DNA of 64,000 nucleotides from Budorcas taxicolor (lineage: Eukaryota; Chordata; Mammalia; Artiodactyla; Bovidae). The stretch lies in the NCBI RefSeq assembly GCF_023091745.1, contig NC_068911.1, positions 159,698,004-159,762,003 of the forward strand. The letters run 5' to 3'. Positions 1 through 11,367 of the stretch are shown in pieces. The notes below the pieces were generated by a model, which was given only the letters and a program-made list of their open reading frames with translations, did not search any database and had not been told where the DNA came from. Numbering within the stretch: position 1 is the first letter of the stretch; every line of letters starts with the position of its first letter. A program made the translations under genes and the position numbers.

Positions 1-282
1 CCTTATGCTCAAATAATGTCCTTCCTAATTCTTTTGGTGGTTGAAGTGTCATTTCTCTTATCAAAAGACAGTAGGAGTGACTTCCTATTTCAGCCCTGAC
101 ATGTAAAGAGCTTGCAGGTATTACCCTGGTTTTCACAACAAGAAGAACCCTGAGCAAACTGAAAATCAGTGACTTTTTCTTAGATCTGTCAGGATTGAGG
201 TCACAGGGCAAACTGTCACCCCCAGATCTGGAGATAAAGGCTTATTTTGAGAATTGCAGCTAAGCTTGTGCACACAGTGGAA

Positions 283-600
283 TTATCTTTGTTGTTGTTC
301 AGGCGTCCAGTCATGTCCAACTTGCTGCAACCCCATGGATTGCAGCACGCCAGGTCCCCCTGTCCCTCATCATCTCCCAAAGTTGGCCCAAGTTCATGTT
401 CATTGCATCAGTGATGCCATCCGGCCATCTCGTCCTATGATGCCCACTTCTCCTTGTCTGCAGTGCAGGAGACCCGAGTTCGATCTCTGGATTGGGAAGA
501 TCCCCTGGAGATGGGAATGACTACCCACTCCAGTATTCTTGCCTGGAGAATTCATGTAGTACAGCTTTTAGTGTGCTTCCCTGGTGGCTCAGATGGTGGA
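283..600. mobile_element. BovB / Bov-tA mosaic
   Basis: Bases 283-460 match the antisense 3' end of BovB (the 'gatgccatcc..ccatctc' block). Near 461 the sequence changes directly to a + strand Bov-tA body (gcaggagaccc.. gttcgat.. tattcttgcctgg) ending near 553. A detached SINE head (cttccctggtggctcagatgg) lies at 577-598. The pieces are out of normal SINE order, suggesting rearrangement or several truncated insertions. Confidence 0.75.
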
Positions 601-601
601 A

Positions 602-1185
602 GTACCATACCTAGTGATGAGTAGCTCAAGAGTTGGTTAGAGCTTGGGCTTATACAGCATCCTAGTGAAAGAACAATACATTTCTTTGAGAAGTGACAAG
701 GCAAAGGAAAAGGGCTTTGAGTTTCTAGGGCAGCAAATGGCAGGAAGGCAAAAGGGTCAGGGAACTCATGGAAGATTAGGGCTAGTTGATGAAGTTTGCT
801 GTGCAGATTTTTTTGGGAGCCAATTTTAAGGTTGTCTCTGGTGATTAACTTTTGTCCTGCCTGGTAGAGGGGAGGGGTACACATATTTATGTCCTGCTTT
901 TAAGCAGACTGGGGAAGCAGAGAGCTTCAGTTGTATCTGCTTGTTCTTAATTATATTCAGCTCAAGATAATCCTTATGCCAAGTGGCCTGTTTGGGGGTG
1001 CACCTCTCCTGCCCTACAGCTTACCTAGAACCATGGCCACTGAGCAGTAGTAACTCACTGAGAAGCTTACATGGTTGTTCTGACAAACTGCTAGGGTACA
1101 AGAATAGGCTATCTTGAGAGTTAAAAACTCACAACTTTCATGCAGACAGACCTGATTCACAACTTCCTTTTAAGAACAAGGACTC
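602..1185. other. Unique noncoding stretch
   Basis: No gene or clear repeat recognised. Short open frames on both strands have no recognisable homology. Confidence 0.4.
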
Positions 1186-1290
1186 TGGAGCCAGATTATC
1201 TTGATTAAAATCCCCACTCATCTGTAAAATGAAATAATAATACCTGCCGCCTAAAGTTTAGAGGATTGAATGGGATATGCAGGATGACAA
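1186..1290 (-). repeat. MIR-like ancient SINE
   Basis: Shows the antisense MIR core: 'tggagccagatt' at the left, then 'catctgtaaaatga' and 'aataataatacctgcc' in the expected order. Diverged. Confidence 0.6.
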
Positions 1291-1405
1291 AACTAAGACA
1301 ACTTAGTGATAAGCTTGATGTCCTTTGTTCCTAGAGTGCGGGGACAGGGCGCCTCCCAAGCAGTGGAGCCTTATTCCTCGGAAATTTGGGGCCAGAGCAA
1401 GTTTT

Positions 1406-1620
1406 ACTTCCCAGGTGGCCTAATGGTAAAGAACCTCCCTGCCAATGCAGGGGACGCGGGAGATGTGGGTTTGATCTCCAGGTCAGGAAGATGCCCTGGA
1501 GTAGGAAATGGCAACCCATTCCAGTATCGTTGCCTGGAAAATTCCATGGTCAGAGGAGACTGGCAGGCTATAGTCTATGGAGTCACAAAGCATTGGACAT
1601 GACTGAGCACACACACATGT
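1406..1620 (+). mobile_element. Bov-tA SINE
   Basis: Contains a tRNA-Glu-derived head (ttcccaggtggcctaatgg), the gttt/ttcgat B-box region and the BovA body (cattccagtatcgttgcctgg) to 'gacatgactgag', then a short CA-rich tail. Confidence 0.9.
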
Positions 1621-2176
1621 ACGCACGTGAGTTTTACAGAATGTTAGAAGAGGCAAGGAAGAAACTGCATGGCTGGCTAGGGAGTAGGGGATGATTTCCT
1701 TTTGAGGCGAGCAGGACCTGTTTTTTCAAAAGAGTAAGGTGACCTGACTAAAGCTGATCTGGAGGACTGTGCTTGGCGTTAAGTTTCCTGGGCAGCGAGG
1801 CTGTTCCCATAAAAGCAGGCTGACTTGGGTTTAGATTTGTGGCATGAGCCAGACGTTTGAGGCAGCCTTCATTATGTGGGTCCTGATCTGAGTTAACTTT
1901 GTCAGGTAATCGTGCGTGTGTAAAGCTTGAGAACAGTGCTGCCAAGGATGAACTCCTACTACATAAGAGTGTAACTTTAGTCAAAGTTTTTTGAGTTTTG
2001 TGTTTGACCCGTGTTGAGGAAAACTTAAACTCCATAACAAATGGGTATCTCTGTCTAAGTCATTGAAACACGAGCAGAGATTGAATGTGTCGACTATGTG
2101 CTTGACATCATTCCTTAGAATGAACACTTGGTGTTTTAGGTCACTGAATCCTTGCAGGAATTCCAGGATCAAGTTT

Positions 2177-2508
2177 GTTGTTCAGTCACCCAGTTGTGTC
2201 CAACTCTTTGCAACCCCATGGACCACAGCACGCCAGGCCTCCCTATTCCTCACCATCTCCCGAGGTTTGCCCAAGTTCATGTCCATTGCATCAGTAGTAC
2301 CATCCAGCCATCTCATCCTCTGACAACCCTCTTTTCCTCCTGCCTTCAATCTTTTCCCAGCATCAGGGTCTTTTCTAATGAGTCAGCTCTTTGCATCAGG
2401 TGACCAAAATACTGGAGCTTCAGCCTCAGCATCAGTCCTTCCAATGAATATTTAGGATTAATTTCCTTTAAGATCGACTGGTTTGATCTCCCTGCTGTCC
2501 AAGAGACT
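2177..2508 (-). mobile_element. BovB LINE 3' fragment
   Basis: Antisense 3' end of the RTE-type retrotransposon BovB, from 'gttcagtcaccc' through 'tcagcatcagtccttccaatg'. On the - strand it would encode the end of the reverse transcriptase C-terminal region, here broken by indels. Confidence 0.88.
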
Positions 2509-2539
2509 TGGACAGGATCAGGTTTAGCTATTATTATTA

Positions 2540-2645
2540 TTATTCCATTTTCATGGCAGGAAACAGGGGCTTAGGTTAAGTGACTTGCACAACTTCACAC
2601 AGCTCTTAAGGCTAAAGCCAGGCACTGGGACTAGTTTAGACTCCA
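2540..2645 (+). repeat. MIR-like ancient SINE
   Basis: MIR core order is visible: 'attattattccattttcatgg', 'ttaagtgacttgcac', 'cacacagctctta'. Confidence 0.65.
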
Positions 2646-3593
2646 GAATATGTGCTCTCAAGCCCCGAGGTATCCTGAAAACACAGTGTGGTGGAGATGA
2701 TAAAAAGCCTCTGGTGACATCCTGTTGGCACAGGTGGATCATACACATGGAAGGCGTTGTGGGAGATTTTGTGAATGCTGAGATGGCTGAGGAATCTGAC
2801 GTTAAGGATGCAACTCAGGAGAGGCGCTTTGAAGGTTGGGGCAGAATTGAACGGGTTGGGAGGAGTGGCAGGGAGTGTGTCTCACATCCCTGTGCCCTTG
2901 GTGTCCTCTGACAGACTTCCAGCCTTCAGTACCTGCGGTTCTTTACCCGAGTGTTTTCTGTGGCCCCTAACACCCACCTTTCCTGCTCTGACAAGCCACC
3001 AGTGACAGGGAGTTAGGCAGAGTTCTAGCCCTTGGCATTAACACTGAGGTATTATCTGTACCAGCTCCCAGAGTTCCTGGTGAGATAAAGCCCGGCACCC
3101 ACAGTGATAGCTCACTTCACGATGCATCCATTTCAGTGGGTCTCATTATTGCCACGAGCAATATCCACCTTAAACTGGGGCCCTACCTTAGCTCTTTGGT
3201 GAGATCTTATTTTTCATACAAGCAAACCCTTGACTAAATGGAAATATTTAAACTTTCACCCTTTTCTCACTTATTACTACCTAAAATAGTTCTCATTGAA
3301 TTTTATGCTATATAAGGAGAGATTGAGCTAAAAATGAAACATTGTTTTAGTCTTTTTTTTTTTTTTTTTAGAACCTACAAGAATTCTCTTAAACTTGAAT
3401 TTACCACCAAGAAACAGTTATGTGAAAGCAAAGTAGCTGACATCTTGTTTCAGGGTTTCTATTGAGTTAAAAAAAGATGGACTGTGCATCAGAAGTTTGA
3501 GCTGTTTCCTGGTCTGCCTCTAGATCCCTAAAATTCCAAAAGATTTTTATTGAACCCCGTATAGTCATTCTCATTCCAGGAATTTCTTACGTG
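2646..3593. other. Unique noncoding stretch with T17 tract
   Basis: No exon recognised. A run of 17 T lies at 3353-3369. A 108-codon open frame from 2585 begins inside the MIR and has no recognisable domain, so it is not called as a gene. Confidence 0.45.
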
Positions 3594-3606
3594 CTGTGGA
3601 AATATG

Positions 3607-3822
3607 CTGCTGACAAGTGCTCAGTCGTGTCCGACTCTTTGCAACCCCATGGACTGTTGCCCTCCAGGCTCCTCTGTCCATGGGATTTCCCAGGCAAGAA
3701 TACTGCGGTGGGTTGCCATTTCCTTCTCCAGGGGATTTTCCCAAGCCAGGGATTGAACCCAGGTCTCCTGCATCTCCTGCATTGGCAGATGGATTCTTTG
3801 CCACTAGTACTACCTGGGAAAC
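3607..3822 (-). mobile_element. Bov-tA SINE with TSD
   Basis: Antisense Bov-tA from 'ctcagtcgtgtccgac' to 'tacctgggaaac'. Imperfect 13-bp target-site duplications flank it: ctgtggaaatatg (3594-3606) and ctgcggaaatgtg (3823-3835), with 2 mismatches. Confidence 0.92.
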
Positions 3823-3985
3823 CTGCGGAAATGTGGACATTTACTTTCTGAGTGATGGATAGGACCGTGGCGGTCTCTCAAAAGCATAGACAGTAGCGGC
3901 AAGGGTTGCATTTGTGAGAGGCAGAAGGTTGAAGGGCTTGCCAGATAAACAAGCACTGTCTGGTGTGATGAGCTGATTTTGAGTT

Positions 3986-4172
3986 CTAGTCGGACATGAC
4001 TGAGCGACTTCACTTTCACTTTTCACTGTCATGCATTGGAGAAGGCAATGGCAACCCACTCCAGTGTTCTTGCCTGGAGAATCCCAGGGACGGGGGAGCC
4101 TCATGGGCTGCTGTCTATGGGGTCGCACAGAGTCGGACATGACTGAAGCAACTTAGCAGCAGCAGCAGCAGT
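3986..4172 (+). mobile_element. BOV-A2 SINE, 5' truncated
   Basis: Retains the end of the first BovA unit, the 'cttcactttcacttttcact' linker, the complete second unit and a (CAG)n tail. It lies 163 bases from the antisense Bov-tA on its left, giving an inverted pair. Confidence 0.9.
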
Positions 4173-4675
4173 CCAGTTTAAGAGCATTGTCATCTTGGTC
4201 TCTTTAAATGAGAAAGAAATGGAATTTCTCTCTCTGAAGCTTTCTCACCAAAACTGCTGAAAGGATTTCCATTAAATTGGGCAGTTATGTTCTGAAGACT
4301 CAGACTTAAAAGCTATGGAATGTATGTAAAATTCACTTTGGTGACCTCTGGTGGTGAGAGAGCCCCATAGGACTGCCCATCTGTGGAGATGGCCATAATT
4401 ATTTAGCACCTTGGACAGAGGAATTTAACATCCCCAGAAAGTCTCCAGGGCAGAAGCTTCATTGAGCTCCTTCTCATCTGGGCAGCTGTCCAGAGCAGGC
4501 TTCAGAATGACTACCAAGACAGTAAAGTGACTTTTTTTTTGTCCAGTGCTGGGTAGACCAGCTGGTAGATAACATGGAACTAACTTTGTCTTCCCCAGAT
4601 TGTGAGAATTAAGTGAAATGAAGCAAGTATACTTAACTATTTTGTAAACTACAAATAGCTGCATAAATATTAGTT
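4173..4675. other. Unique noncoding stretch
   Basis: No gene or repeat recognised. Confidence 0.4.
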
Positions 4676-4687
4676 ATTATTGAGAAC

Positions 4688-4882
4688 TCAAGTCGTGTCT
4701 GACTCTTTGCGACCCCATGGACTGTAGCCTACCAGACTCCTCCCTCCATGGGATTCTCCAGGCAAGAGTACTGGAGTGGGTTGCCGTTTTCCTTCTCCAG
4801 GGGTTCTTCCCGACCCAGTGATCGAACCTGGGTCTCCCACATTCCAGGCAGATGCTTTAACCTCTGAGCCACCAGAGACTCC
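4688..4882 (-). mobile_element. Bov-tA SINE with 12-bp TSD
   Basis: Antisense Bov-tA flanked by perfect duplications of attattgagaac at 4676-4687 and 4883-4894. Confidence 0.95.
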
Positions 4883-4954
4883 ATTATTGAGAACAGTATA
4901 CAAATATTATAGGACTGATGTATAGGCTAAAATGCTTGAAGTTGATCTGATGGT

Positions 4955-5375
4955 TATATCAGCTAATACTTACAAACTCCTTAGTATATTTCAGGCCTTG
5001 TCCTATGTGTTTTACGTATATTCACTCATCAACTACTCTATGAGACAGGTCTTATTATTCTTTAGTATCTGTTTTATAAGGGGTTCCCTGGTGACTCAGT
5101 GGTGGAGAATCCGTGTGCCAATGCAGGAGACGTGGGTTCCATCCCTGGGTCGAGAAGATCCCTTGGAGAAGGAAACAGCAACCCCCTCCAATATTCTTGC
5201 CTGGGAAACCCCATGGACAGAGCCTGGCAGGCTACAGTCCACAAGAAGTTGGACACAACTTAACAAGTTCATACAAATGACAGCAAGATCATACAATTCC
5301 AAACAGTTGAGCCAGAATTTGAACCCAAGCCATTAAGCTTCAGAGTCTACTCTGTTAACTATGATACTGTTCAGT
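4955..5375 (+). repeat. MIR split by Bov-tA
   Basis: MIR left part at about 4955-5080 (ttgtcctatgtgttttacgtat.. tatgagacaggt) and right part at about 5267-5375 (gccagaatttgaaccca.. cagagtctactctgtt). The two halves are separated by a younger SINE. Confidence 0.65.
5081..5266 (+). mobile_element. Bov-tA SINE inside MIR
   Basis: Head 'gggttccctggtgactcagtgg', B-box-like region and BovA body ending 'ttggacacaacttaacaag'. Interrupts the older MIR. Confidence 0.9.
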
Positions 5376-5381
5376 CTTATT

Positions 5382-7505
5382 ACAGTGATGACGCAGAGAA
5401 AGCTGATCTAGGTAAGAAAACAGGGCGGATTGGGGGCAGGGAATAACATGATGACATTGGATTTTAAGCAAATCGAGTCAGGCATAATTTAAGTCAGATT
5501 GGGGGAGGAGCATCAGGTGATAAGGGTCTGACCTTTGGTTGGGTCTGTCATCACACATATGACCTTATTAATGGCTGCTTACTTGTCTGGAACATTCTTA
5601 ACTTCTATCTCATTTTAGTGGTCTTAAATCCTAACTCCCAAGAGGTCATCTATTTTGCCTTCCACATGGACGGAATTGGTATTAGTACTTAAGACGGCCT
5701 TGTAAAGGACAGTTGGACCTAGTTCCAGTAAGGTATGGGAAATTTTGTATTTGTTTTCACTTGGAGAGATGGTATATAAGGGGGAGAAGGAAAGAGGAGC
5801 TCTCATGTGTTAAAAACTAGGTCTTGTGTCTTTAAGCTAGGTCTGGTAGCTGAAAATCAGAAAGATTTAGCCCTTTGGTATCTGAGAGAGTTTAATGGTT
5901 GTCTCTACCTGGGTAAGAGTTTCTTACATAGTTATGAAGATGAAGTGTATGAGATTGGAGAATCATTGTGTACATGGAGATGTCAGCAGTCTTCAAAGAG
6001 GGAAAGTGCTCACAATTCCCAGTTTCTTCTGGACCAGAATCCAAGCTGTAGATATTTCCATGAATAGACACTGGAGTGTAATTACTGAGTGTCACAGTAT
6101 TCATGAAGACTAGATTCCAATTACCTTCTTCCTATAATTTGATTCCAGTTTTCATTGTTTATTCATGAAGTCGGTTTTCATTCGATTGTCATTTCTTTGT
6201 ATCTCTCTGCCTCTAATGTGAAGTAAGAAAACAGAATCCTACTCTGATTTTCTTTGATTTTTATCATTAACGTAGCTCATGAGGTCATGTAACAGATTTT
6301 GATCGTCAGAAAAAAATCTGTTGTTTATGTCATAAAATGTTGATGGTGCTCTGTCGCAGCTTCCACACTGGACCCCTGGAGCTCCCCGTTGACTCATCAA
6401 CTCAGGTAGATGATGCATTCTGGTCAATTGAACACCATGCAGTGGTGTGAAGCCAGGCCATCTGCTATTACGTTTAATGTTTTAAGTACTAAGTTTGAAA
6501 AGTATACTTCCTATGTTATTGATATAACTATGTATATTGTATTTAACAACTGTATCACTTTTTAAGCTATGTAAGCTTTTTGAAATGCATTCATATATTT
6601 GAAACGGGGAACAAATTACTTCATAAGTGTTTGGTTCATAAATTCTTATTTTCCACTAAATGCAAATACATATTATACTGAAGCATTTTTTTACTTTCAA
6701 AAATATCTTGAAAATCTGCACTTTTTAATAGGGCTTTCTTGGAGCTAATACCTTTAGGAAAAATAAAATTATGCTAAGATGTATTACAGGAAGAACAACA
6801 GATTGTATTATTGTCTTGGAACAAAGCATTCTCATCTATTGGCCCTATATTAACAGGTGGTAAAGACAGTCTCTTACGTTTGGATTAGAAAAGCCATGAA
6901 TGAAAAGGTTGCTGAGAGTTGGTAGCAATGATGGCGATGAGAAGAAATGATCCATTTCATTTCATTCTTAGAGAAAATCGGCTATGCTGGTAGTGAGAGA
7001 GAGAAAAGATGCATCTAATTGTTTTGTGAATTCACTTGGGCGAATATCCAAGTCAATGTGGTATTTATGATGCTCTGATTTGTTGTTCAGCTCTTGTAAT
7101 TTCAAAAGTGGAGGACATTTTTATGTTCAGCATATCCAATCTGCTATTCCCATAGTTTTTTTGCTTTATTTGAATCGATAAATCACACTGACCCTCTGCA
7201 TCTTTCAAAACAAGATTTTACAGTGTGTAGAGTTGAATGCCTTGGCCCCAGCCTGGCCCCTGCTACTGAAGTACATTCTCATTCACTTTTAGTACATATC
7301 ATCACAGGGGAAGACATGGATGGTAGTGCTAAAATTCTGGCAGTTTAACCAGAATGACTTTGTGGTTCCATCTTTTTTTCATCATATTTCTTTTTTTTTT
7401 TTTTCTGAAGCGTTTGTTAAACTGTTCCTTGAAGGGGGTGTGGGAGGGAGGCTGAGGATAGGGACACGTTCATCTGTATGGTTACGTGTACCAGCGAACA
7501 TGCAT
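5382..7505. other. Unique AT-rich noncoding stretch
   Basis: No exon, RNA gene or ruminant SINE recognised. A TATA-like 'ggtatataagg' near 5770 has no supporting promoter context. A T run lies near 7389-7404. Confidence 0.45.
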
Positions 7506-7740
7506 ATCTGTATTTTAAGCAATAGAAATTTAAGCATGTGCTCAACGTCATTAGTCACTAGAGAAAAGCAAGTCGCACCCACTTAGGATGGCTGTAATAA
7601 AAAGGATGGATAAAAACAAGTGCTGTTGAGTATGTATGAGTGTGGAGAAATTGGAGCTCCTTACACTGAAGGGGAATGAAAAATGGCACAAAAATTTGGA
7701 AAACAGTCTAGTAGTTCCTCAAAAGTTAAGCATAGAGTTA
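7506..7740 (+). mobile_element. L1 ORF2/3'UTR fragment, left part
   Basis: Resembles the mammalian L1 3' region (catgtgctcaacgtcattag.. aggatggctgtaataaaaa.. agttcctcaaaagttaagca). It continues at 8253 after an inserted SINE; the split L1 shares 'agagtta' at both edges (7734-7740 and 8253-8259). Confidence 0.85.
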
Positions 7741-8252
7741 CGGTGCTAGGTCACTTCAGTCGTGTCTGACTCTGTGAGATCCTGTGGACTGTTAGACCAC
7801 CAGAATCCTCTGTCCATGGGATTTTTCAGACAGACAAGAATCCTGGAGTGGGTTGCCATACCCTCCTCCAGGGAATCTTCCCAACCCAGGGATCGAACCC
7901 ACATCTCTTAAGTCTGCTGCAACAGCAGGCAGATTCTTTACCACTAGCGCCACCTGGGGAGAAGGCAATGGCACTGCACTCCAGTACTCTTGCCTGGAAA
8001 CTCCCATGGATGGAGGAGCCTGGTAGGCTGCAGTCCATGGGGTCGCTAAGAGTGGGACATGACTGAGCGACTTCACTTTCACTTTTCACTTTCATGCATT
8101 GGGGAAGGAAATGGCAACCCACTCCAGTGTTCTTGCCTGGAGAGTCCCAGGGACGCGGGAGCCTGGTGGGCTGCCATCTATGGTGTCGCACAGAGTCGGA
8201 CACGACTGGGGCGACTTAGCAGCAGCAGCAGCAACGCTACCTGGGAAGCCCC
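7741..8252 (-). mobile_element. Bov-tA SINE interrupted by BOV-A2
   Basis: Antisense Bov-tA body at 7741-7958 and the rest of its head (acctgggaagcccc) at about 8235-8252. It is inserted in L1 with a 7-bp TSD and itself carries the BOV-A2 at 7959-8234. Confidence 0.92.
7959..8234 (+). mobile_element. BOV-A2 SINE, full dimer, nested
   Basis: Two BovA units joined by 'cttcactttcacttttcact' and ending in (CAG)n. Flanked by cgccacctggg (7948-7958) and cgctacctggg (8235-8245), an 11-bp TSD with one mismatch that lies inside the older Bov-tA. Confidence 0.94.
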
Positions 8253-8800
8253 AGAGTTAACTCAGCAATTCTCTTCCTAGATATATGTCCAAGAGAACTG
8301 GAAAGATATGTTTCTACAAAGAAATTGTACGTGAATGTTCATAGCAGCAGCATTCTTTATAGCCAAAAAAGTGGGAGTAACCCAAATGTCCATCATAAAT
8401 GGATAAAACCGTGTGGTTTATCTATATAATAAAATATTGCTGGATCATGAAAAGGAACTCTTAAGTACTGATACTTGATACAGTGTAGATGCACCTTGAA
8501 AGTAGTGTGCTAAGTGAAAGAAGCCAGACACGAAAGGCCACATGCTGTATGATTCTGTTTGTATGAAATGTTCAGAATAGGCAGATTCATAGAGGTGAAA
8601 AGTAGATTAGTGGTTGCCAGGTACTGGGTAGGTGGAGGGTTGAGGAGGTAAGTGGAGAGAGTTTCATTTGAATGGAACAAAAATATTCTGGAATTAGATG
8701 GTGGTGGTGATTGTAAAACCTTGTGAATATACACAGCCCACTGAGATGTGTAGTATAAGAGTAAAATTTATGGTGTGTGAATTATAGCTCAATTTTTAAA
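8253..8800 (+). mobile_element. L1 3' end, right part
   Basis: Continuation of the L1: 'cattctttatagccaaaaaa', 'gtgctaagtgaaagaagcca', 'tagattagtggttgccaggt', and an A/T-rich end near 8800. Typical of older L1M-type 3' ends. Confidence 0.85.
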
Positions 8801-9890
8801 AATCAATGCTTAAGCATCTGGAAAGTCAGGCATTAGCAAAATATTCAACCTGAGTGATAGCGGGCCTCTGATAAATACTTGCGAAGTGACTTGGACAAAC
8901 ATACATTCTTCTCTATGATTTTTTTTTTTAGAGGATATGCTTAAATATGTATGGAACCTAAATGAAATTTTCCAAAGGCGTGAAAATAGTAATAATGACA
9001 TATCATTATTCTACCTCAAATATGTATTGATAATCCTTTTATTGATTCTTAAAGAAAAATCTCACACAATTTTAAAAGGTCTCAGTGAATAATTTTAAGA
9101 TCTGTTGCACTTCTAATGACATAGAAGGCTGTTTTCAGAATAGTGTTCGGTTACTCCTATTAGGACTGTAATTTCTTTCTTGTGGTATTAATTTGGTTAC
9201 TATCAGATGCCAAATCGGGAATATAATTTGTAACTGGTATATATGTTTGCAGTTTAATAGCCTGAGTTCTTGAACATTTAAACTGAAATTTGAGATACAG
9301 TGTCACCATGGTAAATGGTGATGATGAAATATTTCTTGCTTTTGTAAGTAGAATTGAGAATCACTGTACTTAGTTTCTTTTCCCTTTTCATAAAACTCCT
9401 TTCTTTCCCCTGTGAGACACGTTGGGTTCCCAGATTATAAATTCAGTTTCTTTTGTTTGTTCTAACCACTCAGTTTTTCTTATTACGTACCTGTTTAATT
9501 TTTAATTTCTCATTGAAAGTAAATGCGGCTAATTTTCCTATCAATATTTTAAGAGGTCTTCCATTTCTCTCTGTCACAGCCTTGATGTAGCGCTGTCTGG
9601 TGTGTATTACTACATAATTAAAATGCCATTATTTTATCAAATAGTTCTGGCAAAGCAACTTACTAATACATTTTAAATGGAGCAGAAGTTTATTCCTGTA
9701 AAGTTGAGGTAAACGTTACAAACACTATTCAGGAACTGAAAGTATTAAGTGGAATAATATGTATAGTGCTGTGAGGAAGGCTGCTGCAATTATAAGAAAA
9801 ATACTTAGGGATGAATGTATCATAGGTATTCAGACCTTGTCAATACCTCATTTATTGTATAAGGTAGAGATGTATTTAACATGCTAAATA
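8801..9890. other. Unique AT-rich noncoding stretch
   Basis: No coding exon or named repeat recognised. Confidence 0.4.
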
Positions 9891-9894
9891 TTTT

Positions 9895-10020
9895 GATTCA
9901 TTGGACAAACACTTACAACTTATATGACTATATGAGTCACTATGCTAGGCTCTGGGTATTCAGTGGTGGCTAAAACAGATAACTCTGCCCTCAGCATTTA
10001 TGCTGTGACCGTGAAGTTCC
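9895..10020 (+). repeat. Ancient interspersed repeat, family unsure
   Basis: Resembles the widespread mammalian 'caacaaatatttattgag' type repeat: 'cactatgctaggctctggg', 'ggtggctaaaacagataac', 'ctgccctca'. Family name not assigned. Confidence 0.45.
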
Positions 10021-10082
10021 TTGGGTGGAAGCACCTGAGTGGCTGGATCATAGCGGATAAGGCAGAGACTAGTGTGAGATGC

Positions 10083-10216
10083 ATTGGAGAAGGAAATGGC
10101 AACCCACTTCAGTGCTCTTGCCTGGAGAATCCCAGGGACGGGAGGGCCTGGTGGGCTTCCGTCTGTGGAGTCGCACAGAGCTGGACACGACTGAAGTGAC
10201 GCAGCAGCAGCAGCAG
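10083..10216 (+). mobile_element. BOV-A2 half unit
   Basis: Second BovA monomer only, from 'ttggagaaggaaatggcaac' to the (CAG)n tail. Confidence 0.9.
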
Positions 10217-10873
10217 TGTGTGATGAGCCCAGAGGGGCCGGCAGGGCACTGGTTATCATGAGCATGTAATTGTAGTCAAGAGTTTGGACTTCATCCAGCC
10301 TTTAACAATAAGCCTTCGATGGCTTACTGCAGGGTATTCCAACTTCAGTTTTATAAAGATTACTCTGAGCAGTGGTGGAAAGTGGTTGGTGGATATAAGA
10401 AGGAGAAGCAGAATTTGTTGTAATCCAGGCAAGCTATGATGGTGGTTTAGGTTAATGTAGTGGATCTAGGGGTAGAAAGAGGGAGATTGATAAAAAGTAG
10501 TTTGGAAGAATTAAAGTGTGGTGGTTGGGATTTGGGGATGAAGAGGAGAAAGTATGTGTTGAGGATGTTATCAGCATCTCCAACATGAATAGCTAGGTAG
10601 GTGGGGATCCTGTGTCCTGAGATCTGGAACGTGGCAGGAGGGCCAGACTTGGAAGGGACCTTCCAGTGTTCAGGTTGGAACATGCTGAGTGTGAGGGGAA
10701 GGAAGTGTTTATAATGTGAGGGCAGGGTTGGAGCAAGGGCCCAACCTGCTCTTCCTTGAGCTGGTATAACTGGTTATGGTCTGGGTACAGATTAGAATAA
10801 ACAAGTCCCTTTCAAAACCAAGCACATTGCTCCAGTTTCCAGCTCATCAATCTCACTTCTGTGCTGTCTCCCA
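10217..10873. other. Unique noncoding stretch
   Basis: Purine-rich (for example aggtggggatcctg, gaggggaaggaag). No gene recognised. Confidence 0.4.
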
Positions 10874-11367
10874 CAGCTTCAGTTCAGTCGCTCAGTTGGG
10901 TCCGATGCTTCGCAACCTCATGTACTGTAGCACGCCAGGCCTCCCTGTCCATCACCAACTCCCAGAGTTTACTCAAACTCATGTCCATCAAGTCGGTGAT
11001 GCTTTCCAACCATCTCATCCTCTGTTGTCCCCTTCTCCTCCTGCCTTCAATCTTTCCCAGCATCAGGGTCTTTTCCAATGAGCCCATTCTTCGCATCAGA
11101 TGGCCAGAGTATTGGAGTTTCAGCTTCAGCATCAATCCTTCCAGTGAATATTCAGGACTGATTTCCTTTAGGATGGACTGGTTGGATCTCCTTGCAGTCC
11201 AAGGACCTCTCAAGAGTCTTCTCTAACACCACAGTTCAAAAGCATCAATTCTTGGGGGCTCAGCTTTCTTTATAGTCCAACTCTCACATCCGTACATGAC
11301 TACTGGAAAAACCACAGCTTTGACTAGTTGGACCTTTGTAGACAAAGTGATGTCTCTGCTTTTTACT
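10874..11367 (-). mobile_element. BovB LINE 3' fragment
   Basis: Antisense BovB from the 'cttcagttcagtcgctcag' end to 'aagtgatgtctctgctttt'. A 109-codon - strand frame (10884-11213) keeps recognisable BovB reverse-transcriptase C-terminal residues such as WTARRSNQSILKEISP. Confidence 0.92.

Noticed and set aside
4158..4172. (CAG)n tracts as disease-type triplet expansions (here and at other BOV-A2 tails)
   Set aside because: Short runs that form the normal 3' tail of BOV-A2 elements; all occur at SINE ends and none is coding.
5766..5790. TATA-like ggtatataagg as a promoter
   Set aside because: Isolated AT motif with no CpG-rich context, exon or transcript evidence nearby.
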